Shown here: positions 8,903 through 18,900 of the stretch, piece by piece
Position numbering within the stretch: the first letter of the stretch is position 1
How the letters are laid out: each line of letters opens with the position of its first letter
Origin: JAJDYQ01 sp965214035
GTDB lineage: Bacteria > Pseudomonadota > Gammaproteobacteria > JAJDYQ01
NCBI GenBank assembly: GCA_965214035.1
Contig: OZ243932.1
Span: 434,001 to 498,000 of the forward strand
DNA length: 64,000 bases
Direction: 5' to 3'
Notes under the pieces: model-generated
Told to the model about the DNA's origin: nothing
The model's input: the letters and a program-made list of their open reading frames with translations, nothing else
The model's database searches: none
Translations under genes and position numbers: made by a program

Positions 8903-9350
8903 GTTTATTTTGGGAATTATATAGAACGGTATCCAAAACCAGTCGCCCTATCCATTGAATATGCAGGGTTTTGTTATTGAGCCCGAAAGTGCCCGCAGGA
9001 CAGGTAAATGACGGGCTGTGAGTGTAACGACCATGAAAGCGAGGCAAACCCCCACTGGTTCCCTCGAAAAACCGCTGATAAGCCGTCTCTATCGGTTTCA
9101 GGGTCTGTCTGACGATATGAGCCGAATAATCCTGCAACCAATTCTTTTGACCATGGCGTAGTACCGTCAGCAGTTTGTTGTTGGTGTACCAGCGGAAATC
9201 ACACTGACCGTAAAACTCGTAGTCATCGCGCAGCTTGGCCACAAAGTGATTCCAAACATGCCGGCAAGCACCCGACAATGCCAGTAGCTTCTCAGCCTTG
9301 GCTTTCGTGTTTGGATACAAACGGTAACGGACTGTGCGATAGTGTTTCAT
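8892..9350 (-). pseudogene. tnpB: TnpB (IS200/IS605 OrfB) N-terminal fragment
   Basis: The frame begins KHYRTVRYRLYPN, with GACRHVWNHF and a GGLPRFHGR region, typical of the N-terminal helix-turn-helix/wedge part of IS605 OrfB/TnpB. TnpB is usually near 370-400 residues; here about 140 native residues remain. All RuvC nuclease motifs and the zinc finger are missing. The frame reads out through the cassette end and stops inside the M48 gene, overlapping its ATG, so its last dozen residues come from the terminus and flank. No RNA-guided cutting is expected from this remnant. Confidence 0.8.
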
Positions 9351-9395
9351 GGGGCTATTGTACTTTCAGATTGGCTATTGCTGTATATAATTCCC
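8912..9395. mobile_element. 484-bp GGGAATTATATA cassette carrying a tnpB fragment
   Basis: Both ends carry the 12-bp inverted GGGAATTATATA. The element is flanked by an exact 8-bp duplication TTTATTTT (8904-8911 and 9396-9403). There is no DDE transposase inside; the only content is the tnpB fragment. Because it has a target duplication, it moved by a mechanism unlike IS200/IS605, which makes none. IS1595-type transposase acting in trans is the likely mover. Confidence 0.8.
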
Positions 9396-9480
9396 TTTAT
9401 TTTCCTGTGTTGAGATAGGACTGCCGTCAGAGAAATGTTAAGGTAGGGCCATACTACCACTATGCAGGAAAAGGTGCCTC

Positions 9481-10032
9481 ATGGCAGCCAGCTCGGAAAA
9501 CCTGATCTGGATTGATCTGGAAATGACCGGATTAGACACATTTAACGACCTGATTATCGAGATTGCAACCATAGTGACCGATAAACACCTGAATATCCTT
9601 GCGGAAGGCCCGATATTTGCGATCAGCACGCCTGGAGAAGTGCTGGACAACATGGATGGCTGGAACACCCGTCAACATGGAAAATCAGGGCTGATTGAGC
9701 GAGTCAGGCAAAGCGAAGTCACTACGGCGCAGGCAGAAAAGGCGACCATCGAATTTCTGCGTCGTTATGTCCCGAAAGGCTGTTCGCCGATGTGTGGCAG
9801 CAGCATCTGCCAGGACCGCCGCTTCATGGCGAGACTGATGCCCGAACTGGAAGCCTATTTTCACTATCGCAACCTGGATGTCAGCAGCATCAAGGAACTG
9901 GCCAGCCGCTGGCGGCCGGACATTCTGAGCGGACTCAACAAAAAAAACACCCACCTTGCGATGAATGACATCCGCGAATCCATTGCCGAGATGCTGCACT
10001 ACCGACAAAGCTTTCTGCGCCTGAAAGGATGA
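9481..10032 (+). CDS. orn: Oligoribonuclease
   Basis: This 3'-5' exoribonuclease finishes RNA turnover by degrading di- and oligoribonucleotides, including pGpG from cyclic di-GMP breakdown. The 183-residue protein has the DEDDh first motif WIDLEMTGLD (D12, E14), the segment NMDGWNTRQHGKSGL, CGSSICQDRRF, and the final HLAMNDIRESI. Length is normal. It stands divergent from the M48 gene, separated by the tnpB cassette. Confidence 0.93.
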   Translation: MAASSENLIWIDLEMTGLDTFNDLIIEIATIVTDKHLNILAEGPIFAISTPGEVLDNMDGWNTRQHGKSGLIERVRQSEVTTAQAEKATIEFLRRYVPKGCSPMCGSSICQDRRFMARLMPELEAYFHYRNLDVSSIKELASRWRPDILSGLNKKNTHLAMNDIRESIAEMLHYRQSFLRLKG

Positions 10033-10063
10033 TGCCCTGACGGGCACCATAGCGGGGCGGCAT

Positions 10064-10861
10064 CTAATCGGCAAACACTTCAGCCAGAAAACTGCTCATC
10101 TGTTGCCAGGAACGCCTGTCGGCGTTTGCGTCATAAGCCAGTCCATCATTGCCATAAGTACCGGCGTCAGGATTGGTAAAGCCGTGCCGGGCACCGCTGT
10201 AAGTATTGAACTGCCAATCCACGCCAGCCGCATCGAGGGCACTCTTGAAATCAGCGACGCGCTCTCTGGGGATAAAAGAGTCGGCATATCCATGGGCAAC
10301 CATGACACGGGTTTTAATAGCCTTTGCCTGGGCCTCGCTGGCGACGGGCAAAGAACCGTGAAAACTGACCACACCATCGACATCCGAGCCGCTATAGGCG
10401 AGTTGCATGACCGTGGCACCACCAAAACAATAACCGATGGCAGCCGTATCATCGGCCCGGGTCAGTCGGTGTTTTTTCAGCACCTCCAGACCCAGCCGGG
10501 CGCGTTGTTGCCAGGCATCGACATTGGAAGTGATCTGGGTCATCCAGCCCTTGGCGTCCCTGGCATGAGTCGTAACCCGGTTATCGCCATACATATCGGC
10601 AGCGAAAGCCACATAACCCATACCGGCCAGCATTTCGGCACGTTTTTTCGCATAATCGTTCAATCCCCACCACTCATGTATGACGAGTACACCGGGACGT
10701 TTGCCCTGGATACTGTCGTCAAAATACAAATGGCCGGTCAACCGCGTGTTGCCATCCCTGTACTCCATGGTTTCACTGACTACCTCGGCACTGACAGACG
10801 GGAGCAGACTGGTCAGCAACAGGGCAAACACCAGCTTGCCGGTCAGAATAATATTCTTCAT
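10064..10861 (-). CDS. Secreted dienelactone hydrolase family protein
   Basis: This 265-residue alpha/beta hydrolase has an N-terminal signal peptide (hydrophobic to about residue 22, then VSA). It has IHEWWGLNDY, the nucleophile elbow GYCFGG with Cys145, and the His motif ARHGFTNP near the C-terminus. The Cys nucleophile is the family's signature. Substrate is unknown; periplasmic hydrolysis of an ester or lactone is inferred. It ends 31 bp from orn in convergent orientation. Confidence 0.85.
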   Translation of the reverse strand: MKNIILTGKLVFALLLTSLLPSVSAEVVSETMEYRDGNTRLTGHLYFDDSIQGKRPGVLVIHEWWGLNDYAKKRAEMLAGMGYVAFAADMYGDNRVTTHARDAKGWMTQITSNVDAWQQRARLGLEVLKKHRLTRADDTAAIGYCFGGATVMQLAYSGSDVDGVVSFHGSLPVASEAQAKAIKTRVMVAHGYADSFIPRERVADFKSALDAAGVDWQFNTYSGARHGFTNPDAGTYGNDGLAYDANADRRSWQQMSSFLAEVFAD

Positions 10862-10880
10862 AACGTATTCTCCTTAAAAA

Positions 10881-11780
10881 ATGGATGCCCAATCCAAGCC
10901 TCCGGGAGACACAATCCTGACACAACAACACACAAACATCAATCCATATCTGCCGGAACAGACCGGTATGGAATCGAAGCACAATCTGGTGCAGTTATCG
11001 GCCACCGCCGGTCTGCACGGTACGCTGCTGGAGCGTCCGGTGAAAGAGGGCGGTTTGACCCTGGAGCTGATTTCGGGCCTGACGCTGGCGCGTATTGAGG
11101 CGGATGATTCCCGCGTCATGGCGGGCACCGAGGCGGACACGCAGCGTTTCCGCATGGGTCTGGCCTGGTCCTGGCAGTTACCGGAAGAGGACGGTGTGCG
11201 TCTGACACCGGAACTGGAGCTGGGTCTGCGTTATGATGGCGGCGATACCAGCGAAGGCTTTGGTCTGGAGCTGGGCGGCGGCCTGAGCTGGCAGACACCG
11301 GCCAAGGGTTTGACGGTGGATGTGCGCGGTCGCTATCTGCTGGAGCATGAGGCTGCCGAGCGTGAGGAGTGGGGTCTGTCCGGCTCACTGCGCTACGAGG
11401 CGTGGCCAAACTCGGCCTATGGCCCGTCGTTCAGCCTGCGCCATGAGTACGGCAATGCACCGGCGGCCAGCGGTCTGGATCGATTGTTATCGGATTCTCT
11501 GACGGATGCGCTGGAGGAGGACAACTCTCAAACCGCCGATGTATCAAGCCGTTGGACACTGAAAGGCGAGTGGGGCTTTGCCCTGACAGACGATGCCACC
11601 GGCATCCCCTATGCGAGTCTGTCGGCATCCGATGCGAAACGTGATCTGACTCTGGGCTGGCGTCTGTTGTCCAATCCGGCTGGCCTGAAGTCGAAGCTGG
11701 ATATCAAGGCCATCCGCCGCGAGCAGGATGATAATAACCCGCGCCATAGTGTCGGCGCGGAGTGGAAGTTGAACTGGTAG
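10881..11780 (+). pseudogene. Truncated autotransporter beta-barrel, duplicate of 21409-22230
   Basis: From 10962 to the stop the sequence is a near-identical copy of the end of the giant autotransporter gene. It differs by scattered bases, a handful of them amino-acid changing, and by one missing codon (LEEDNS versus LEEEDNG). Only about 273 barrel residues are present. The first strands, the passenger and any signal peptide are missing, and the upstream 27 codons are unrelated, so it cannot be secreted as it stands. It keeps an intact strong terminator downstream and could act as a recombination donor for the full gene. Confidence 0.8.
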
Positions 11781-11814
11781 GAAGTCCGTAGCCGGCACCT
11801 CCCTGCCGGCTGTT

Positions 11815-11857
11815 GCGGGGCCGGATCCATCCGTATTGTCACCGGCCCCGCTTTTTT
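11815..11857 (+). terminator. Rho-independent terminator after the barrel fragment
   Basis: A perfect 10-bp GC-rich stem (GCGGGGCCGG with its inverse at 11842-11851) with a 17-nt loop is followed at once by six T. It lies 35 bp after the stop of the barrel fragment. Confidence 0.85.
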
Positions 11858-11949
11858 ATGGCTCCAACCGTCCATGCCTGACACGCTCAGGCATAGGCGG
11901 CAGGCTGTCCAGATTGCCCGACTGGCTCAGAGATATATTGCCTCGTGAA

Positions 11950-12205
11950 TCAGGCTGATATTACGACGCAAAAGGAATTTCTCAGGTTGTGGTTGGCTTC
12001 GCATAACTTATCCAGTAGTTCAGGGGTCGATATTTCACATACTGTCGCCGTCTCTAATGCCATAGCGGTGGAATTGGGACATATATCCCCAGCCCATCCA
12101 GACCCACAATCTCGCCGGGCAGGTAAAAGCCGGTTATCTGCTCCCGGCCCTGCTCGTTAATGATGAATGTTTTATAAGAACCTGAGCTGACAGCGAAAAT
12201 CCTTC
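11950..12205 (-). pseudogene. Crp/Fnr-family regulator fragment
   Basis: Read on the minus strand, the frame gives IFAVSSGSYKTFIINEQG, then REQITGFYLPGEIVGLDG and TAMALETATVCEIS. These are the middle of the cyclic-nucleotide-like sensor domain of Fnr/Anr-type regulators. It ends at a stop (11950-11952) about where the dimerisation helix should begin, so the HTH domain is missing. The N-terminal iron-sulfur cysteine region is also absent, the upstream frame being closed. It is clearly a relic. No complete fnr is seen in the window. Confidence 0.7.
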
Positions 12206-12246
12206 ATGATGCTGCTTTCTGCATTATGATAGCAATATCCGTTTGA

Positions 12247-12606
12247 ATGGTTATCCAGATCATGGTTTTGCCTCCAAAACGACAGGGCCGCTCGCTTTCC
12301 GAATGGTTTCAGACAACAGCAGGAGCAGACTTACTGGAAAAGGAAAATGCCCTGTTGAAGAAAGTCCTGCCGGAGCTGTTTGGCTATCATCTACTGTGGA
12401 CCGGGGAAGGGAATTATTGGTCGGGTGTTGCAGCTTCATCGGTCGCACACCATGTCCGCCTGCAGGCACCGGATAAATCCGCTGCCAAAGATTGTGATGT
12501 CATCGGCAGCCATACCAGCCTGCCTGTTCAGCGGGACAGCATTGATGTTGTCATTCTGCCGCATCTTCTGGAGTATGACCCACACCCACATGCGAACCAC
12601 CGATAA
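12247..12606 (+). pseudogene. Class I SAM methyltransferase N-terminal fragment
   Basis: The 119-residue frame contains WFQTTAGADLLEKE, a Gly-rich segment (LLWTGEGNYWSGVA) near the SAM site, and VVILPHLLEYDPHPHA. The last is the motif that in this family is followed by an LREVYRVL-type helix. Here the frame breaks immediately after PHA and stops, so the C-terminal half is lost. It resembles the small methyltransferase often next to gloB and rnhA. Probably inactive. Confidence 0.6.
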
Positions 12607-12738
12607 AACAGCGCATTATAACCGGTAAAATCCCTCCATAAAGGCAGCCGTGACCACAAACCCCGACCCAATACACCATAAATTTCGACAAAAAATACAA
12701 TTTATGCTAAAAAGGGCTGTTTTTTGCTGACCGGCTGC

Positions 12739-12744
12739 TATAAT
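12739..12744 (+). promoter_or_regulatory. Possible -10 box upstream of the giant autotransporter
   Basis: A perfect TATAAT lies 160 bp before the ATG at 12904. A convincing -35 at 16-18 bp is not visible. The preceding 100 bp are AT-rich. Confidence 0.35.
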
Positions 12745-12903
12745 TCAGGAAACAAAGGCCAACTGAACCGCTTGCCAGTGATGGCAGGCTGATTTAAGAT
12801 AAGCCCAACCCTGTCAGCGGGCACGATATCCGGCCCTTGCAACGGATACCACAAACAGTAACCGATAATCGGAAATTGATGAAAACACACGACGGAGAAT
12901 AAC

Positions 12904-15900
12904 ATGAAATCTGGACAAAAATGGATTCTGAACAGCAACAAGGGTCATACCGTGATATGCAAAATCATCACAGTCATAAACAATGCCCTGCGACCGGCAG
13001 GCATCGATATTGACCTGTGTAAAAATACAGCCCCCCCCCCCCCCCCCCCCCCCCCAAATGGGAAGGTATATCTGATGCCGGCCGTCGATGCCGGCCGCTC
13101 TGCGGTGCATTCCTGTCGCGGGGCAGGTGCCTCTGAGCCTCCTGGTCGGCTGACGCGCCGGTCTTTTTCCGACAGTTTCCATTCTGTGACAGCCCGCATC
13201 GCCGGCTGGCTGCGCCGTGCGGCGGTGGTGTCATTGCTCGGACTGCCACTGCTGACAGTGTTCGCGACCGGGGCGCAGGCCCAAGGGGCGGCGGTTGAGT
13301 GCACCGGCGATGGCCCCTACGAGGTTCCTTATGACTGGGCCCTGAACCCCTCCGGTGTTTCCGGCGGCGACAGTTTCCGTCTGCTGTTCGTCACATCGAC
13401 GATGCGCAATGCGGTTCCGACCGATGTCGCCACCTACAACACGTTCGTGCAGACCCGCGCCAAGGCAGGCCACAGTGCCATCACCGACAGCTGCGGCGAC
13501 GAGTTCAAGGTCGTCGGCTCGACCAGTGCGGTGGATGCCCGGGACAATACCTCGACGACCGGCGTGGGCCAGGTGATCTACTGGCTGGATGGCGCCAAGG
13601 TTGCCGACAACTATGCCGATTTCTATGACGGAAGCTGGGACAGCTATGCTGGGAAGACGGAGGCAGGATCAAACTTCGGGGGCAATACTTTTATTTTCAC
13701 GGGCAGTAATCAGAATGGCACAAAAGCCTCCTTTGGGGCTACTAGTAGAGCCTTGGGCGCCTCCTCAGTTAGAGCCGGCCGACTGCAATCCGGCCAAAAT
13801 CCAATCAATTCTGGTCTCACTGTTATGAATAATCGGGTCACATCCTTCTACGCCCTGTCCCCCGTCTTCACGGTGGAACCACAGCCCACCGTATCCATCA
13901 GCATCGACCCGGCAGCAGGAGATGAAGGCAATAGTGGTGGCTTGACCGATGCCGCCACACTGACCTTTACCGTGAATCCGCCAAGGCCAGAGGGATTCGC
14001 GTTGAGAATCTGTCTGGGCGGTGGTACCGCCGAGCGTGGTAGCAGTGCAGACTATCAGTTCACATTCCTGAATAACACAGTGCCTTCTTCTATTGCTCCT
14101 GCTCCTGGTTGCGATAGCGCTCTGGATACCAACATCAGCAGTAATCAGGCATCCTTCAGCTACAAAATCCGGGTCAACGGTGACAGCCTGTTCGAGGAAG
14201 ACGAAACCGTCACCGTCAGCCTGCTACGAATCAATAATTTGGGCGGCAACCTCGACACTCCCGACGATGTCATCATCTCCCCCACGGCCGGCAGTGTCAC
14301 CTACACCATTCAAAATGACGACACCGTGCCAGAGCTGACCATCACAGCCGCCGACATGGTCACCGAAGGCTCGCCGGCCAGCTTCACCATCGCGGCCAAC
14401 CCGGCTTCCGGACTGCCCATCACCGTCAACCTGATGGTCAGCGAGGCCGACGGCGACGGCAACTTTGTGGCGTCCGGCGACAAGGGTCCCAAGTCCTTCC
14501 TGTTGCCGGCCGGCGTAGGTTCCGCCAGGTATGAAATAGACACCGTCTATGACAACACCGATGTCGAAAACGGCACCCTCACGGTGGCACTGGCCACCGG
14601 CGACGGCTACACCATCGGCTCCACTAATACGGCCGTGGTCGCCATCATCAATGAGGAGCCGCATGTCGTATCCATGAGCATCGAACCGGCAGAAGGAGAT
14701 GAAGGCAATAGTGGTGGCTTGACCGATGCCGCCACACTGACCTTTACCGTGAATCCGCCAAGGCCAGAGAGATTCATGTTTAGAATCTGTTTGGACGGTG
14801 GTACCGCCGAGCGTGGTAGCAGTGCAGACTATCAGTACACATTCCTAAATGACACAGTGCCTTCTTTTAGTGTTCCTGTTGCTGGTTGCGATAGCGCTCT
14901 GGAAACCCTCTTCAACAGTAATCAGGCATCCTTCAGCCAAAAAATCCGGGTCAATGGTGACAGCCTGTTCGAGGAAGACGAAACCGTCACCGTCAGTCTG
15001 CAACGAGTCAATGACACCCCTGACGATGTCATCATCTCCCCCACGGCCGGCAGTGTCACCTACACCATTCAAAACGACGACACCGTGCCAGAGCTGACCA
15101 TCACAGCCGCCGACATGGTCACCGAAGGCTCGACGGCCATCTTCACCATCACGGCCAACCCGGCTTCCGGACTGCCCACCAGGGTCAACCTGATGGTCAG
15201 CGAGGCTGACGACGACAACTTTGTGGCGTCCGGCGACAAGGGTCCTAAGCCCTTCCTGCTGCCGGCCGGCGTGGGTTTCGTCAGGTATGAAATAGACACC
15301 GTCCTTGACAACACCATCGGCGATGACAACGACGGCACCCTCACGGTGGCACTGGCCACCGGCGACGGCTACACCATCGGCTCCACCAATACGGCCGTGG
15401 TCGCCATCATCAATGAGGAGCCGCATGTCGTATCCATGAGCATCGAACCGGAAGCAAGGGCGGAGGGCAGCAGCGGGGGCTTTGTGGATGCGGCCACCGT
15501 GACTTTTACCGTGGATCCGCCCAGATCGGCAGGTTTTGATCTCGCACTATGTGCCCCGGGTGGTAACATCATTACCGCCGAGCGCGGCAGCAGCAGCAGT
15601 GCGGACTATCAGTACACAGACATGGATGACACAGCACTTGGTTTTACCAATACTTTTCTCGGTATTCCGTGCCGGTTATTAACCTTTAATGGTGGTATAT
15701 CGTCCCTCTCCCATAAGATCCGCGTCAATGGCGACAGCGTGTTTGAAAACGATGAAATATTTCAGATACGACTACGGCACAATACTTTTATCACGTCTCA
15801 AGCCATTGGTGGTTCTGTTACCCCGTTTAATGTCGTTTTCTCAAATGCCCTCGGAGTAAGCACCGCCAACTACACCATCCGCAATGACGATGACCCGCCC

Positions 15901-18900
15901 ATGATTTCCATTGCCGGCGGCAGTCCGAATCCGGCCACCGAGGGAGCCGGCACCCTCACCTACACACTGACGGCGGACAAACCCCCGGCCACGGACCTGA
16001 CCATTGACCTGACCGTCATGGACGCACCCGGCAGTGACTTTATTGCAGCAGAAGGCGACCAGAACGTCACCTTCCCGGCCGGCACCACCGCGCTCAACTA
16101 CGAAATTCCGATCACCGACGATGAAGTCGATGAAGCCAGCGGCGAGGTCACGGTGACAATCAATGACGGTACCGGCTATACCGCCGGCACCGATACGGCC
16201 ACCATCAGGGTGCGCGACGACGATAGAACCACCGTCACCCTGGCCGAAAATCCGGCCGGCGACCTCGATGAAGGTGCCCGCAAACAGATTACCCTGACCG
16301 TGAACCGTCCACTGGGTGGCAGAGGTTCTCTCGAATCGCTGACCGTGCAGTTAACGTTCGGCGGCACCGCCACACTGGGTACGGACTACACCCTGACCGG
16401 CATCTCGGCGACCCGCGTGGGTTACGGTCGGCTGGATCGTCCGGGGATTATTATTAACTTTAGCGGCCCGAGCAACGAGTCTACTGCCACCACCGCCACG
16501 CTGATCCTGACAACCACCGCGGATGGCGTCTCCGACTCCGGCGAAGACATCACCATTGCTGTGATCAACGTGTCCAATGCCGCTGGCCTGGACGGCGGTG
16601 TGGGTGTGATCGGCACCAGCACGATTGCCTTTGACATTATCGAACAACCGGCGCTGGTACTGAATCCATCCACCCTGACCATTGACGAGGGCGATACGGC
16701 GACCTACACCGTGTCTCTGGCCACCCAGCCCAATGCGGCAGTGGCTATTGCTCTCAGCGGTCAGGCCGGTACCGATCTGACCCTGAGTGATGATACCCTC
16801 AACTTCACCATGATGAACTGGAACCAGCCGCAGACGATCACGGTCACCGCCGGGTCGGACGACGACGCCCAATCGGATGACCCGATCGCCCTGTTGCACA
16901 CCGCCACCGGTGGCGACTATGCCACCGTCACCGGTGAAGTCACGGTCACCATCACCGAAGACGATACGGCCGGTATCACCGTACAGCCGACCACCTTGGC
17001 CGTGGATGAAGACGGCACCGCCACCTACACCGTGGTGTTGACCTCGGCACCGGCCCCGGCCAGCGAGGTCATCATCACGGTTGATTCGGGCACGGTCGCC
17101 ACCGTCGATAATGACATGCTGACCTTTACCCAGAGTAACTGGAATCAGGCACAGACGGTCACCGTGACCGGCATGGATGACGCGGTGCACAACGCCGGCG
17201 ATGTACGCTCTGGCACCATCACCCACGCCATCAGCCAGGGCGACAGCGGCGATTATCCCATTGGCCGTGAGCTTGACCGGGTACAGCTCACCGTCGCCGA
17301 CAACGACGACCCGGCCTTGAGCGTACAAGTGGTGGGCGACCATACCAGCATTGAAGAAGGCGGTGCCCGCATGATACAGATCACCGTATCACCGGATACC
17401 GGCGAGACATTCACACTGGTCGATGTCCGTCTCTTGCTGGATATCAGCGACGGCTATGAGTTGACGCTGGATCAGACCGACACCAGCCTGGATCCGACCC
17501 TGCAATTTGAGGTCAGCGTGACCGACAATGATCAGGATGGGGCGGATGGTATGCTGACCATTGATGTTTCCTCCGTGACCGGCTATGCCGCCGGCAGCCC
17601 GGCCACGCTGCAACTGACTGTCAATGACAACGACGAGGCCGGCATCACCGTACAGCCGACCACCCTGACCGTGGATGAAGGCGGCACCGACAGCTACAGC
17701 GTGGCACTGACCTCACAGCCAGCCGCCAGCGTCACCGTCACCGCTACTCCCGGCACCGGCATCACGATGACCGACACCACCCTGACCTTTACCAGCACGG
17801 ACTGGAACGAGGCACAGACCCTCATCGTCACCGGTCAGGATGACGAGGATGCCAATGATGGCGGTCAGCGGCAGGTCGCCATCAGCCACGCGGTCACCTC
17901 CACCGACACGACCTATAACCGTGCGGCCGATTCGGTCTCCGTGACCGTGCGAGACGACGATGATATCACGGTGTCTTTCGCGGCCGCCACGGTGTCGGTG
18001 GGTGAGGGAGCGGGTACCGGTACCTTCCGTATTATGCTCAGTGCCACACGGGCCACCGATCTGACGGTGGGTTACACGGAGGTGGGCGGCAGCAGCACGG
18101 CCGTGGTGGGTACGGACTACACGGCCTTGAGCGGTTCCGTTGTGGTACCGGCCGGCGACCGGCAGGCCGATATTGTCGTGACGCTGACCGACGACAGCAC
18201 CGTGGCGGCCGACAAGACGCTGACCCTGAGCCTGACGGACGGCAGCGGCTATGTGGCAGCCGACCCCGACACGGCGGTGATGACCATTGTCAACGACGAC
18301 CGGCTACAGGTGGCCTTTGAGCAGGAGCGCTACACGGTCATCGAGGCGGCCGGTGCGGTCTCACTGAATGTGGTCGCCAGCGGCGACAGCGATCTGGCGA
18401 CGACACTGGCGATTCGTTTCACGGACGGCACAGCGATAGCCGGCACGGATTACACGGGCGATGCCATCACATCCATCACCATCCCGGCCGGGGTCTCTGC
18501 GGTGGAATTTGACGTGCCGATCACCGAGGACGGAATTGATGAGGTGAATGAGGGCTTTATGGCGGTGCTGAGCGTGGACCCGGCTTCATCGGCCGTGGCC
18601 GAGCCGGGCACCTCATCCCGCACACAGATAGTCATTACCGACGACGATCCGACTGTCGTCAGCCTGAACTACACGGGCGCGGATATGATTGAAGAAGGCG
18701 ACACCGTGGAGTTCACGGTCGCCCTGGGTCGTGCCCTGACGGATGGCGAGATCATTGATGTGCCGCTGAGCGTAACCGGCACCGGTGTCGAGCTGGCGGA
18801 CTGGAGTCTGGCACTACAATCGGGCACGGGTGTGGTTCTGTCCAAGGAGGACACAATGACCCCACAACTGAGTTTTGAGAATGCTGGCGCACAGAGTGCC

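Noticed and set aside
11945..12160. 71-codon plus-strand frame
   Set aside because: The opposite strand reads clearly as an Fnr-type regulator fragment, which explains the open frame.
16351..17343. Long antisense reading frame (330 codons) inside the autotransporter gene
   Set aside because: It mirrors the regular GC-rich repeat codons of the sense strand; His/Gly/Arg-rich composition and no start signal. Same for other antisense frames across 14224-20832.
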